14,493 nt of DNA. It comes from an uncultured Gammaproteobacteria bacterium (GTDB lineage: Bacteria; Pseudomonadota; Gammaproteobacteria; Rariloculales; Rariloculaceae). Position 1 is the stretch's first letter. Each line of letters begins with the position of its first letter. This document shows, in pieces, positions 1 to 7,238 of the stretch. The DNA lies in NCBI GenBank assembly GCA_946887385.1, contig CAMPKU010000102.1, positions 1-14,493 on the forward strand. Direction: 5' to 3'. A program made the translations under genes and the position numbers. Below the pieces are notes generated by a model. It was not told the DNA's origin. It made no database searches and saw only the letters and a program-made list of their open reading frames with translations.

Positions 1-804
1 TTCTATGGCAGCGAGAAGCTCGCCGATCTGTCGGTCGAGATGCTCGATCATGGCCACATAGTCCGAGCGCGTGCTCGTTTCGGGGTCGTGCGGCATCACG
101 TGGCGCGCATTGTCGGGCGCGGCCGACGGCTGTCCCGGCCGCTGATAGGGCCAGTGTGGCGCCGTGTACGCGACGTCGAGAAAAAATGGCTCGTTCTTGT
201 GCTCGTCGATGAACCGGGCGGCGCGCTCCGTGATGAGGTCCGTGGTGTAGCCGCTCGTCTCGATCGGCTTGTCGTTCTCCCAAAGATCAGCGTCGCCCTC
301 GCCGTCGTGATGGGTGTAGTAATCGTGATAGCCGCTTTTCAAGCCGAAGAAGTAGTCGAAGCCATGTGCGTTCGGCGTCTTCTCCTCGACGTAGCCCAAA
401 TGCCATTTGCCGATCAGCGCAGTCGCGTAGCCATGGTTCTTGAGCAGCTGGGGTAACGAGTAACCCGTCGCCGGCAAACCGCGGTCGCCGGCGCGGACGA
501 CATTCGGCAGCGGCGCTTCGATCCCGAAGCGCTGCTGGTAGCGCCCCGAGATGAGGCCTGCGCGCGTGGGAGAGCACGTGGTGCCGTTCGCGTAGAAATC
601 GGTGAGCCTCAAGCCCTCGCCCGCAAGCCGGTCCAGGTTAGGAGTTCTGATATCCGTTGCGCCGTAGCTGCCGAGGTCGGCCCACCCCATGTCGTCCGTG
701 ATGATGAGCACTACGTTGGGACGCGTCTCGCGACCGGATTGCGCGTGCCCAACCGTTGCCGAAACGCAGCCGATGGCCAGCGCCACTAAAAAAACGCTAC
801 GCAT
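1..804 (-). CDS. Exported type I sulfatase (arylsulfatase), C-terminal part missing at window edge
   Basis: Hydrolyses sulfate esters, probably in the periplasm. Only the first 268 residues are in the window; the frame is open through base 1. Residues 1-21 form a signal peptide with an AxA-type end (GHA, then QS). Visible sulfatase motifs are the metal-binding DD at residues 37-38 (IITDDMGW), the formylglycine signature CSPTRAG with Cys77 as the residue to be converted, followed by SGR, and GKWHLG at 132-137, which supplies the active-site Lys and His. Cys rather than Ser at 77 means maturation by a formylglycine-generating enzyme, not visible here. The start at 804 is supported by GGGGA a few bases upstream. 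It is divergent from the esterase at 972, so the two could share control. The family is clear; the exact substrate (aryl, glycan or steroid sulfate) cannot be told. Confidence 0.93.
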   Translation of the reverse strand, partial: MRSVFLVALAIGCVSATVGHAQSGRETRPNVVLIITDDMGWADLGSYGATDIRTPNLDRLAGEGLRLTDFYANGTTCSPTRAGLISGRYQQRFGIEAPLPNVVRAGDRGLPATGYSLPQLLKNHGYATALIGKWHLGYVEEKTPNAHGFDYFFGLKSGYHDYYTHHDGEGDADLWENDKPIETSGYTTDLITERAARFIDEHKNEPFFLDVAYTAPHWPYQRPGQPSAAPDNARHVMPHDPETSTRSDYVAMIEHLDRQIGELLAAIE

Positions 805-971
805 ACGATTCCCCAAGACGGCGAGAGCGACGAGAGTAGCGCAGGTACCGCGAATTTTCGTCCCTTGGCGGCGCTTTTCGGTCGCTTTGTTGGTGATTTT
901 CGAACGCGACGCGGGACTGGCGCATCGCTCGTTGCTACGATGGAGGCGCGAGCAATAACAGGGGAAGCGTC
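805..971. promoter_or_regulatory. Divergent intergenic region between sulfatase and esterase
   Basis: These 167 bases separate the two outward-facing genes and must hold both start regions if they are transcribed from here. Ribosome-binding sequences are visible at both ends: GGGGAA before the ATG at 972 and GGGGA before the ATG at 804. A weak -10-like TACGAT at 936-941 faces the esterase but has no recognisable -35 partner. I see no convincing operator palindrome. Confidence 0.35.
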
Positions 972-2003
972 ATGTCGATGGTGGGTATCCGGGCTATTCC
1001 GAAGGGCGCGATGATCGCCGCGAGCATGATGGCCGGCGCCGCGCTATCGCAGCCGCGCTTTGGCAGCGCTCCAGAACCGCGTCCCGAGGCCACCCTCGCG
1101 GCGGCACCCGCGGGCTTCGACGCGCGGCGCGAAGGCGTGCCCGCAGGGGTCGTCGAGCGTATCGAATTCGATTCGAAGGTCACCGGGGGAAAGCGGCCGG
1201 CCTCGGTGTACCTGCCGCCGGGCTACTCGGCGGACCAGCAATACCCCGTCCTGTATCTGTTGCACGGCATCGGCGGCAATGAAACGCATTGGCCGGGCCC
1301 GGGCGCGGCCGGCGCAATCCTCGACAATTTGATTGCCGACGGCAAAGCCGTGCCGATGATCGTGGTGATGCCGAATGGGCGCGCATCGAACGAGCCGTCG
1401 ACGCTCTTCGCGGGCGGTCGCGGTCCAGGCACCGGCGGTGCCGGCCCCGGAGGAGCCGGTCGCAGCGGCGCCAGTGACGGTGGGGCCAACGGCGCAGGCG
1501 GCGCTGCTGCCGGCCCTGGTGGCCCTGGCGGTCCTGGTGGTCCTGGTGGGCCCGGTGGCGGTGCCATGGCCGTGGAGTTCGAAGCGTATGCCGCGTTCGA
1601 GCGCGAGCTGCTCGGCGATCTAATCCCGTTCATCGAAGCGCGCTACTCGGTTGCGGCCGATCGCACGCAGCGTGCGCTGGCCGGGCTGTCGATGGGGGGC
1701 GGCCAGTCGTTGAACTTCGGGCTCAACAACGTCGACACATTCGCGTGGGTCGGCGGCTTTTCATCGGCGCCAAACACCAAAGCGCCGGCGGAGCTGGTGC
1801 CGAATCCGGCGTCGGCGCGGCAACTCGAGCTCCTGTGGGTGTCGTGCGGCAACGAAGACGGGCTGTTCAACATCAGTGCGGGCGTTCACGAATATCTGGC
1901 CGCACAGAACGTGCCGCACGAGTGGTATATCGACGCAGGCGGTCACACGTTCCCCGTCTGGAAAAACGACCTCTACCACTTCGCATCGTTGCTGTTCCGC
2001 TGA
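972..2003 (+). CDS. Exported serine esterase, esterase-D/feruloyl-esterase-like alpha/beta hydrolase
   Basis: A 343-residue alpha/beta hydrolase of the putative-esterase family (esterase D, XynZ/Fes-like), expected to cleave carboxyl esters outside the cytoplasm. Residues 1 to about 26 look like a signal peptide ending AALS before QP. The fold shows VYLPPGYS, the oxyanion-region LLHGIGGNE, and the nucleophile elbow GLSMGG with Ser240. Asp296 (in CGNEDGLF) and His325 (in GGHTFPVW) probably complete the triad. Residues about 147-199, between the MPNG strand and the helix starting FERELL, are an insert almost entirely of Gly, Pro and Ala that relatives normally lack. GGGGAA sits 6 bases before the ATG and fixes the start. 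The stop overlaps a possible ATG of the next gene (TGATG), but that gene probably starts 71 bases later. A feruloyl or acetyl-xylan-type ester is plausible but unproven. Confidence 0.88.
   Translation: MSMVGIRAIPKGAMIAASMMAGAALSQPRFGSAPEPRPEATLAAAPAGFDARREGVPAGVVERIEFDSKVTGGKRPASVYLPPGYSADQQYPVLYLLHGIGGNETHWPGPGAAGAILDNLIADGKAVPMIVVMPNGRASNEPSTLFAGGRGPGTGGAGPGGAGRSGASDGGANGAGGAAAGPGGPGGPGGPGGPGGGAMAVEFEAYAAFERELLGDLIPFIEARYSVAADRTQRALAGLSMGGGQSLNFGLNNVDTFAWVGGFSSAPNTKAPAELVPNPASARQLELLWVSCGNEDGLFNISAGVHEYLAAQNVPHEWYIDAGGHTFPVWKNDLYHFASLLFR
1409..1567 (+). repeat. Gly/Pro-rich low-complexity coding repeat, including five 9-base GPG units
   Basis: Within the esterase gene, about 53 codons encode nearly only Gly, Ala and Pro with a few Ser/Arg/Asn. 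The core at 1512-1556 is five tandem copies of a 9-base unit related to GGTCCTGGT, encoding Gly-Pro-Gly five times. Two of the units are identical and the others differ at one to three bases, as expected from slippage expansion. It keeps frame with the enzyme. Confidence 0.85.
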
Positions 2004-2074
2004 TGACCGCAGCGCGCGGCGGCCTGCTGACGCGGTGCCGCACGCGCTCGGCCGCTGACCGCTCGGGGGGCGCC

Positions 2075-3931
2075 ATGTTCGATCCACGGCAAGTGCGGCT
2101 AACCGCTTTCGGCCTCGTGGTTGCGCTCGCGGCCTGCGCCGCGCGAGCTCAGCCGGTCGCCGTCAATGGTGCTGCATTGAGTGAGGCGGGTTGCACGAAT
2201 GCGGCGCTCGCCGCGACGGTGCCGGCAGACCGGATCGGTGAGCCCGTGTCCGCCGTCGTGCTCGACGCCTCGAGCTGGGCGGCCGCTACGCGGGATGCGC
2301 CGCCGCATTGTCTCGTCACCGGCCGCTTGCTCCCCGTCGATACGAGCAGCACGGCGCAACCGATCCGCTTTGCCGTGGCGCTGCCCGCCGTATGGAACGG
2401 GCGCGCGATCCAGCTCGGCGGCGGGGGCATGAACGGCACGGTGCCGCGAGTCGCGGGCAGCGACCTGCAGCAAGGCTATGTCACCTACGGCAGCGACTCA
2501 GGCCACGCCAACGATCCCAAGTGGGCGCTCAACGACGAAGCGATTCGCAACTTGGGTTACGCGCAGATGAAGAAGACGCGGGATACCGCGTTCGTGCTCA
2601 TCGAGCGTGCCTATGGCGCGCGCCCTGCGTTCAACTATTACGTGGGCGGATCGCAGGGTGGACGCGAAGGCCTCACCGTTGCGCAGCGCTATCCCGACGA
2701 CTACGACGGCGTCTTGTCGACTGTGCCGATCGTCGGCTTTTCCACGCTGATGCTCGCTCCCACGCTGTCACGGATTCAGGAACGATCGTTGAGTGCTTGG
2801 GTGCCGCCGACAAAAGGCCGCGCCCTACTGACCGAGTTCATGCGTCAATGCGACGGCCTCGATGCACGCATCGACGGCGTCATCAACAACTACATCGATT
2901 GCCGCGCGTTGTTCAACGTCAACGACGGCGGCCGCGAGCCCGACCCCTGGGTCCGGCTACGCTGCCCGAACGACCTCGACACGAACGCGCAGGACGCGTC
3001 CGAGAATGCCTGCCTCACGGAGCGACAGATCGAGACAGTGAGCTTCGTATTCTCGAAGTACGCGGCCGGCGCGAACTTGGCGAACGGCCGCGCGACTTTC
3101 GGGATGTGGGCTCCAACGACGGCCGTGGCCGGCGGCGCCTTCGGCCCGCCGCCAGCGGCTGGCCCGCGCGGAGCAGCCCCGCCGGCTGGCACGGTGCCAC
3201 CGCTGGCGGGAGGTGCGGCTCGGGGATTGGGCGGCGGTCCGCCGGGCGCCGCGCCTGGCCGCAGCGGGCCACCGGGCGGCATCGCGATGGCGCCGCCGGG
3301 CGGGTTGTTCGTTGCGCAGCGCTATCGCGGCCAGGAAGGCGCGGCAAGCGATGCGCCGGTGTTCGCCACGCTGGGCTCGAATGGCGTCAACGGCTTCATC
3401 ATGCAAGATCTGGATGCCAATCCGCTCGACTACGACGCTGCCCGGTACCGGGCGCGACGGGAGCAAATCTCGCACTGGCTCGATTCCACGGATCCCGACC
3501 TTTCTGCATTTCGCCGCAGCGGCGGCAAGCTCATCGTCATCGTGGGCACTGACGATACGATCGCGCCGTCGGGCGAGCAGCTCGACTATTACGAGTCCAT
3601 GCTCGACGCGATGGGGCGACGTGCAGTCGACAATTTCGCGCGCCTCTATGTGTTACCGCAAACGGGCCATGGCCTCACGGGCAACTCGGCATCGATCGAC
3701 GGCAACGGAGCGGCGGTGCAGCCCACCCGGATCCCCAGCAGCATCGACCGATTCGCATTGCTGCGCGAGTGGGTCGAGAACGGCAAAGCGCCCGGCAAGA
3801 GCGAGATCGTGACAGGCCCGTCCGGCAGCCGGCCGATGTGCTCATATCCCGAGTACCCGCGCTACGTTGGCGGCTCCGCGGATGTCGCCGACTCCTATGA
3901 CTGCGCGGCGCCGTCGTCACGTCGGCGCTAG
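2075..3931 (+). CDS. Exported tannase/feruloyl esterase family protein lacking the active-site cysteine pair
   Basis: A 618-residue protein of the tannase/feruloyl esterase family, whose members cleave galloyl or hydroxycinnamoyl esters. The nucleophile motif is GGSQGGREGL with Ser193; the acid is probably Asp494 (GTDDTIAP) and the base His532 (TGHGLTG). Family members usually have Cys directly before the Ser and after the His, joined as a disulfide (CS-D-HC); here both are Gly. The lid keeps a calcium-loop-like CDGLDARIDGVI (Asp260, 263, 267). Residues about 352-410 are a Gly/Pro/Ala-rich insert. The N-terminus is a signal peptide to residue 25 (ARA, then QP), but LAAC at 18-21 also fits a lipobox, so a lipoprotein is possible. 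I chose the ATG at 2075 because a G-rich ribosome-binding sequence precedes it and the signal peptide begins there. The in-frame ATG at 2003, overlapping the upstream stop, would add 24 residues without a clear ribosome-binding site. It probably forms an operon with the preceding esterase. Confidence 0.88.
   Translation: MFDPRQVRLTAFGLVVALAACAARAQPVAVNGAALSEAGCTNAALAATVPADRIGEPVSAVVLDASSWAAATRDAPPHCLVTGRLLPVDTSSTAQPIRFAVALPAVWNGRAIQLGGGGMNGTVPRVAGSDLQQGYVTYGSDSGHANDPKWALNDEAIRNLGYAQMKKTRDTAFVLIERAYGARPAFNYYVGGSQGGREGLTVAQRYPDDYDGVLSTVPIVGFSTLMLAPTLSRIQERSLSAWVPPTKGRALLTEFMRQCDGLDARIDGVINNYIDCRALFNVNDGGREPDPWVRLRCPNDLDTNAQDASENACLTERQIETVSFVFSKYAAGANLANGRATFGMWAPTTAVAGGAFGPPPAAGPRGAAPPAGTVPPLAGGAARGLGGGPPGAAPGRSGPPGGIAMAPPGGLFVAQRYRGQEGAASDAPVFATLGSNGVNGFIMQDLDANPLDYDAARYRARREQISHWLDSTDPDLSAFRRSGGKLIVIVGTDDTIAPSGEQLDYYESMLDAMGRRAVDNFARLYVLPQTGHGLTGNSASIDGNGAAVQPTRIPSSIDRFALLREWVENGKAPGKSEIVTGPSGSRPMCSYPEYPRYVGGSADVADSYDCAAPSSRRR
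3130..3303 (+). repeat. Gly/Pro/Ala-rich low-complexity insert in the tannase-family gene
   Basis: About 58 codons of almost pure Gly, Pro and Ala with scattered Arg interrupt the tannase-family domain after MWAPTTAV and before LFVAQRYR. Unlike the insert in the preceding gene it has no regular 9-base period. The reading frame continues normally on both sides. Confidence 0.75.
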
Positions 3932-3958
3932 GTTAGGTCGATCTTCGTCGCGGGAGGG

Positions 3959-5614
3959 TTATTCGAACCGCTCGCGCCAATCGCGATGGATGTACGGCGG
4001 GCAGCCCGGCACCGGACGGCCGAGCGCGGCGAGCTCATCGCACCTAGCCAGCGCACGCGGCACGCCTTCCGCGATCCACGCCAGCGTTTCCTCGTGCGTC
4101 ATGGGCCGCGCGACGTGATTCGGCGACACCGTTTCCACCTCGAGCCCGTAGTGTTCCAAGTTGTCCTCGTAGGCTTCGGCCCAGAACGAGAATTGGTTGG
4201 CGGGCGTGGCAAGGTCGGCCTCGATGAAGGTGCGGCTCGCCGGCGCATAGGCGAACACCGCGTTGGCCATATGGTTGTGCTTGACGACCTCATAGACGTC
4301 GAGCGTCATCTGCTCGTCTTGAAGCCGCAGATGGCCGTCGACGGGAACGAATTTTAGCGGCACGCCGTTCGGGTTCGGGACTAGACCCGGGAAGCTCGGC
4401 GCCGGCCGCGCGGCCATGTCCGTGAGGATCTGCTCGTTACCTCGATGCGAGATGACGGTGAGCCCTGCTTCGACGGCGGCACGGAAACCGAGCGTGTGGT
4501 CGAAGTGGTGATGCGACACGATGAGGTGCGTGAGCCGCTTGCCCGGCACCAATGTGTTGGCGAGCGCAATGGCGGCCCGCGCTTGTGCAGCCGAGCCGCC
4601 CATCTCGAAGATCACGAGATGATCCGCGAACTCGATGACCGTGTGGCCGCCCGGATTGAAGTGCCACAGCCCGTCGGCGATCTTCGTCACCGTGATCGGT
4701 GCGGCCGGGGGCGCTGCGGCAGGCGGCGGCTGCGCAAGCGCAGCGGGCGGCGCAGCGATGTCGGGAGTTTTCTCCGAGTCGACGTAGTAGCCGTCGAGCA
4801 GCCGCGTTTGAATCAGGGTGTCGCGCCAGTCGATGCTCGTTGACCAGGCGAACGGCAATTGCAGCCCGTCCCAGCTCTGGTAACCGACGAACGTGGTGGT
4901 GATCACCACTTGGCCGAGATTCTGGTGCGGCGCGGTGAATCGGACCCAGCGCGGCAGGAGCGTCCGCGGCTCGATGCCGAGGGTGACGTAGCCCTCGTCG
5001 ATGATCAGATCCACGACCGAAACGCCGTCTTCAATGCGCAAGTTCTCGGGAACTGCAACGCCGGCGAGCACGGCACGCGCCGCCGCCAACGGATGACTCA
5101 AAGACTCATAGGTGCGAAAGGTCGCACCGTCGGGCTTGAACCAGGCGCCGCCCGTGGTCCAATCGGCGAGGCGAGTGCCTGTGCCGCCCCCGGCAATCGT
5201 ATAGCCCACGTCGCCGTCGATGCCCCAGGCCGACAATGAAAAGCTGTGCCCGAAGGTTCCGCCGAACGGAAACAAAAAATTGTGGCGATACTGGGTGCGA
5301 TACCGATCGTTGGCGAAATCCCAAATCGACGAAAAATTGGGGTTCTCGGCCCACTTCTGCGGGGCATCGGGGTCGGCCGTGACGTTGCCTCCGCCCCAGA
5401 AATACGCCTCCATTCCGTAGCCATCCGCGTGCAGCGTTCGGATGTCGAGAATGGCCTCGGCGCCGCCCATGGCCTGCGCAACCTCGTCCATCAGACGCTC
5501 CGCCTCGGGGGACGCGGAGGCTGTTCCATGTAGCGCCGACACCGCGAGGGCGGCCATGGCTGCGAGCCGCGGCAGCCGAGCGCCTCTCAAGGGCGCCGAT
5601 CGAGACGGAGACAT
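3959..5614 (-). CDS. Exported two-domain metallo-beta-lactamase-fold hydrolase (second tandem copy)
   Basis: A 551-residue exported protein. After a signal peptide of about 35 residues (ending ASA before SP) comes a beta-rich N-terminal region opening with an AMGGAEAILDIRT segment that resembles LolA-like domains. A Pro/Ala linker at about 283-308 leads to a metallo-beta-lactamase domain. The two-metal site looks complete: HxHxDH at His368, His370, Asp372 and His373, then His in NHMAN, Asp in EADL, and a final His in SPNHV. Substrate classes of this fold are too varied to predict. It is a clear paralogue of the gene just upstream (shared NLGxx, DGxxxP, DHLxxF, DVYxVV and YEDN blocks). The start at 5614 lies 29 bases after the stop of that paralogue; in-frame ATGs further up exist, but this one begins at the signal peptide. 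There is no strong ribosome-binding site, so translation may depend on coupling. It converges on the tannase-family gene, with 27 bases between the stops and no obvious terminator. Confidence 0.87.
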   Translation of the reverse strand: MSPSRSAPLRGARLPRLAAMAALAVSALHGTASASPEAERLMDEVAQAMGGAEAILDIRTLHADGYGMEAYFWGGGNVTADPDAPQKWAENPNFSSIWDFANDRYRTQYRHNFLFPFGGTFGHSFSLSAWGIDGDVGYTIAGGGTGTRLADWTTGGAWFKPDGATFRTYESLSHPLAAARAVLAGVAVPENLRIEDGVSVVDLIIDEGYVTLGIEPRTLLPRWVRFTAPHQNLGQVVITTTFVGYQSWDGLQLPFAWSTSIDWRDTLIQTRLLDGYYVDSEKTPDIAAPPAALAQPPPAAAPPAAPITVTKIADGLWHFNPGGHTVIEFADHLVIFEMGGSAAQARAAIALANTLVPGKRLTHLIVSHHHFDHTLGFRAAVEAGLTVISHRGNEQILTDMAARPAPSFPGLVPNPNGVPLKFVPVDGHLRLQDEQMTLDVYEVVKHNHMANAVFAYAPASRTFIEADLATPANQFSFWAEAYEDNLEHYGLEVETVSPNHVARPMTHEETLAWIAEGVPRALARCDELAALGRPVPGCPPYIHRDWRERFE

Positions 5615-5643
5615 CGTATTGGTGTGCAACGTCGGTGCTTCGC

Positions 5644-7221
5644 TCAGTCTTCCCATGCGAGTGGACAGCCCGGCATCGAAAGGCCGGCCGACTCCACCCG
5701 CGCGCACAACTGCTCGGCGTTGCGCGTCTGCTCAGCGAGCTTCGCGCGCACCTCGGCGATCGGTAATACTCGGCCGTGAATCGGCACATCGCGCTCGACG
5801 TCGAGCTCGCGATACGCGACGTTGTCTTCGTACGTGTTGCCCCAGAAATAGACTTCCCAGTTCAAATCGAACAGGTCGCCCTGAATCAACAAGCGATGCT
5901 CGGGCACGTACGCCATCAGCCCGTGCGCCATATGACCGTTCGACACCACGCGATACACGTCGACCGTGAGCTTCGAATCGCTGAGGCGCAGGTGATCGTC
6001 GACGGCGCGCGTTTTGATCGGCCGCGGATTGCGGCTCAAGGCATCGGGAAAGGCCTGCACGCGCCGCCGCGCCAGATCCTCGAACCAGGCAACGTTGCCT
6101 GCCTGCGTAACGATCGTGAGCCCTTCGGCGATCGCAGTGCGCAGCCCGCCCGTGTGATCGAAGTGATGATGCGAGATGATGGCTTCAGTGACGGGCTTTC
6201 CGGGCACAGTGCTCCGCGCTTTCTCGATGAGCGCTGCGGTCCACGCGCGGCTCGTCGGCACTTCGAACAGGCTTAGATGGTCCTCGAACTCGAGTAAAAC
6301 GGAATTGGCGCCGCCGTTACCCGACAACAACCAAACGCCCGGCGCTACTGCGCTCGCCTCTACCGTATAGGTTTGCATGGGCTCCGGCGCCGAGCGTACA
6401 GCGGCCGGGGCGGCGAGGTCGCCCACGTCGCCGTCGATCTCATATCGATCTACGTGAAGGCGCAGCTGCACGTTGTTCTTGAAGTCCGACACGGTGTTGA
6501 AGCTCATGGGCACCCACACGCCGTCGACGGGCTCGTAGCCGCTGAACTCGGCGCGATACGTGAGGTCGCCGAGGTTCTCGTGCGGGCCTACCCATCGCAC
6601 CCACAGCGGCAGCCCTGTCGATGTCGTCACGGCGAGCGCGAACGTGTCGCCCGAAGCCGTCGTCACGTCGACTATCGTGGCCGGTCCTTCCGCGCGCCGG
6701 TTCGTGACGCGGCTACGCGAGTCGAGCGCCGCGCGCACAGCTACGATCGGATTGGCGAGCAGCTCCATGCGCCGGCGCGTTGCGGCCTCGCTCGAGAGGC
6801 GCCGCGCGGCGCCGCCGGGCGCAACGTCGAACGCCACGTCGCCGTCGAGCGCCTGATCGATCGGGCGCCCTTCCATCATCGCTTGCGCCGCAAACACGAA
6901 CCCGCGCGACTGCTTCGCGCGCACGCGCGTGCGGCTGTTGGCTAGATCGATGGCGCGCTCGTAGGCCGTGATGATCGTCATCTTCTCGGGCGCCGTGGGC
7001 TCGGTGCTGATCAGGCTGCCGCCGTCTTGATACTGGTCATGCCCGTATCCGCGCAGGCGCAGGGTTCGAATCGCTTGGATGCGCTCTGCGCCGCCGAGCG
7101 CCTCTGCCGCACGCGTCACGACTTGGCGCGCGTCAGCGCCCGCCTGCGCCTGCACTGCACCGGCGCCGCAGAGACCCGCGAGCACGAGAAGCGTCGCCGC
7201 AACACGTTTGGCCAATGGCAT
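5644..7221 (-). CDS. Exported two-domain metallo-beta-lactamase-fold hydrolase (first tandem copy)
   Basis: A 525-residue exported hydrolase with the same architecture as its downstream paralogue: signal peptide 1-25 (VQA, then QA), a beta-rich N-terminal region opening with AALGGAERIQAIRT (LolA-like in appearance), and a C-terminal metallo-beta-lactamase domain. Metal ligands visible are His351, His353, Asp355 and His356 (SHHHFDHTGG), then His in GHMAH, Asp in QGDL and His in PIHGR, so a binuclear, probably zinc, centre is expected. The Pro/Ala linker is shorter than in the paralogue. GGGAG five bases before the ATG decides the start; the open frame continues far upstream, but that extension overlaps the preceding gene and is not protein-like. 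The gap to the gene upstream is 17 bases. The pairing suggests two related steps, two related substrates or a heteromeric enzyme. The function is not known to me. Confidence 0.88.
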   Translation of the reverse strand: MPLAKRVAATLLVLAGLCGAGAVQAQAGADARQVVTRAAEALGGAERIQAIRTLRLRGYGHDQYQDGGSLISTEPTAPEKMTIITAYERAIDLANSRTRVRAKQSRGFVFAAQAMMEGRPIDQALDGDVAFDVAPGGAARRLSSEAATRRRMELLANPIVAVRAALDSRSRVTNRRAEGPATIVDVTTASGDTFALAVTTSTGLPLWVRWVGPHENLGDLTYRAEFSGYEPVDGVWVPMSFNTVSDFKNNVQLRLHVDRYEIDGDVGDLAAPAAVRSAPEPMQTYTVEASAVAPGVWLLSGNGGANSVLLEFEDHLSLFEVPTSRAWTAALIEKARSTVPGKPVTEAIISHHHFDHTGGLRTAIAEGLTIVTQAGNVAWFEDLARRRVQAFPDALSRNPRPIKTRAVDDHLRLSDSKLTVDVYRVVSNGHMAHGLMAYVPEHRLLIQGDLFDLNWEVYFWGNTYEDNVAYRELDVERDVPIHGRVLPIAEVRAKLAEQTRNAEQLCARVESAGLSMPGCPLAWED

Positions 7222-7238
7222 TCGAGCTCCCACGATAA

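Noticed and set aside
40..456. Plus-strand open frame at the left edge as a gene
   Set aside because: It is antisense to the sulfatase, whose signal peptide and active-site motifs are unmistakable on the minus strand.
2003..2074. ATG overlapping the esterase stop codon (TGATG) as the start of the tannase-family gene
   Set aside because: It would add 24 residues before a good signal peptide and lacks a ribosome-binding sequence, whereas the ATG at 2075 has a G-rich one. Coupled translation from it is not excluded.
2308..3552. Long plus-strand open frame of 414 codons inside the tannase-family gene
   Set aside because: It is an Arg-rich frame-shifted shadow typical of high-GC coding DNA, with no domain and no ribosome-binding site.
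3932..3958. Intrinsic terminator between the convergent tannase-family and MBL genes
   Set aside because: The 27 bases hold no stem-loop with a T-run. The 14-base convergent gap at 12932-12945 is also too short and lacks one.
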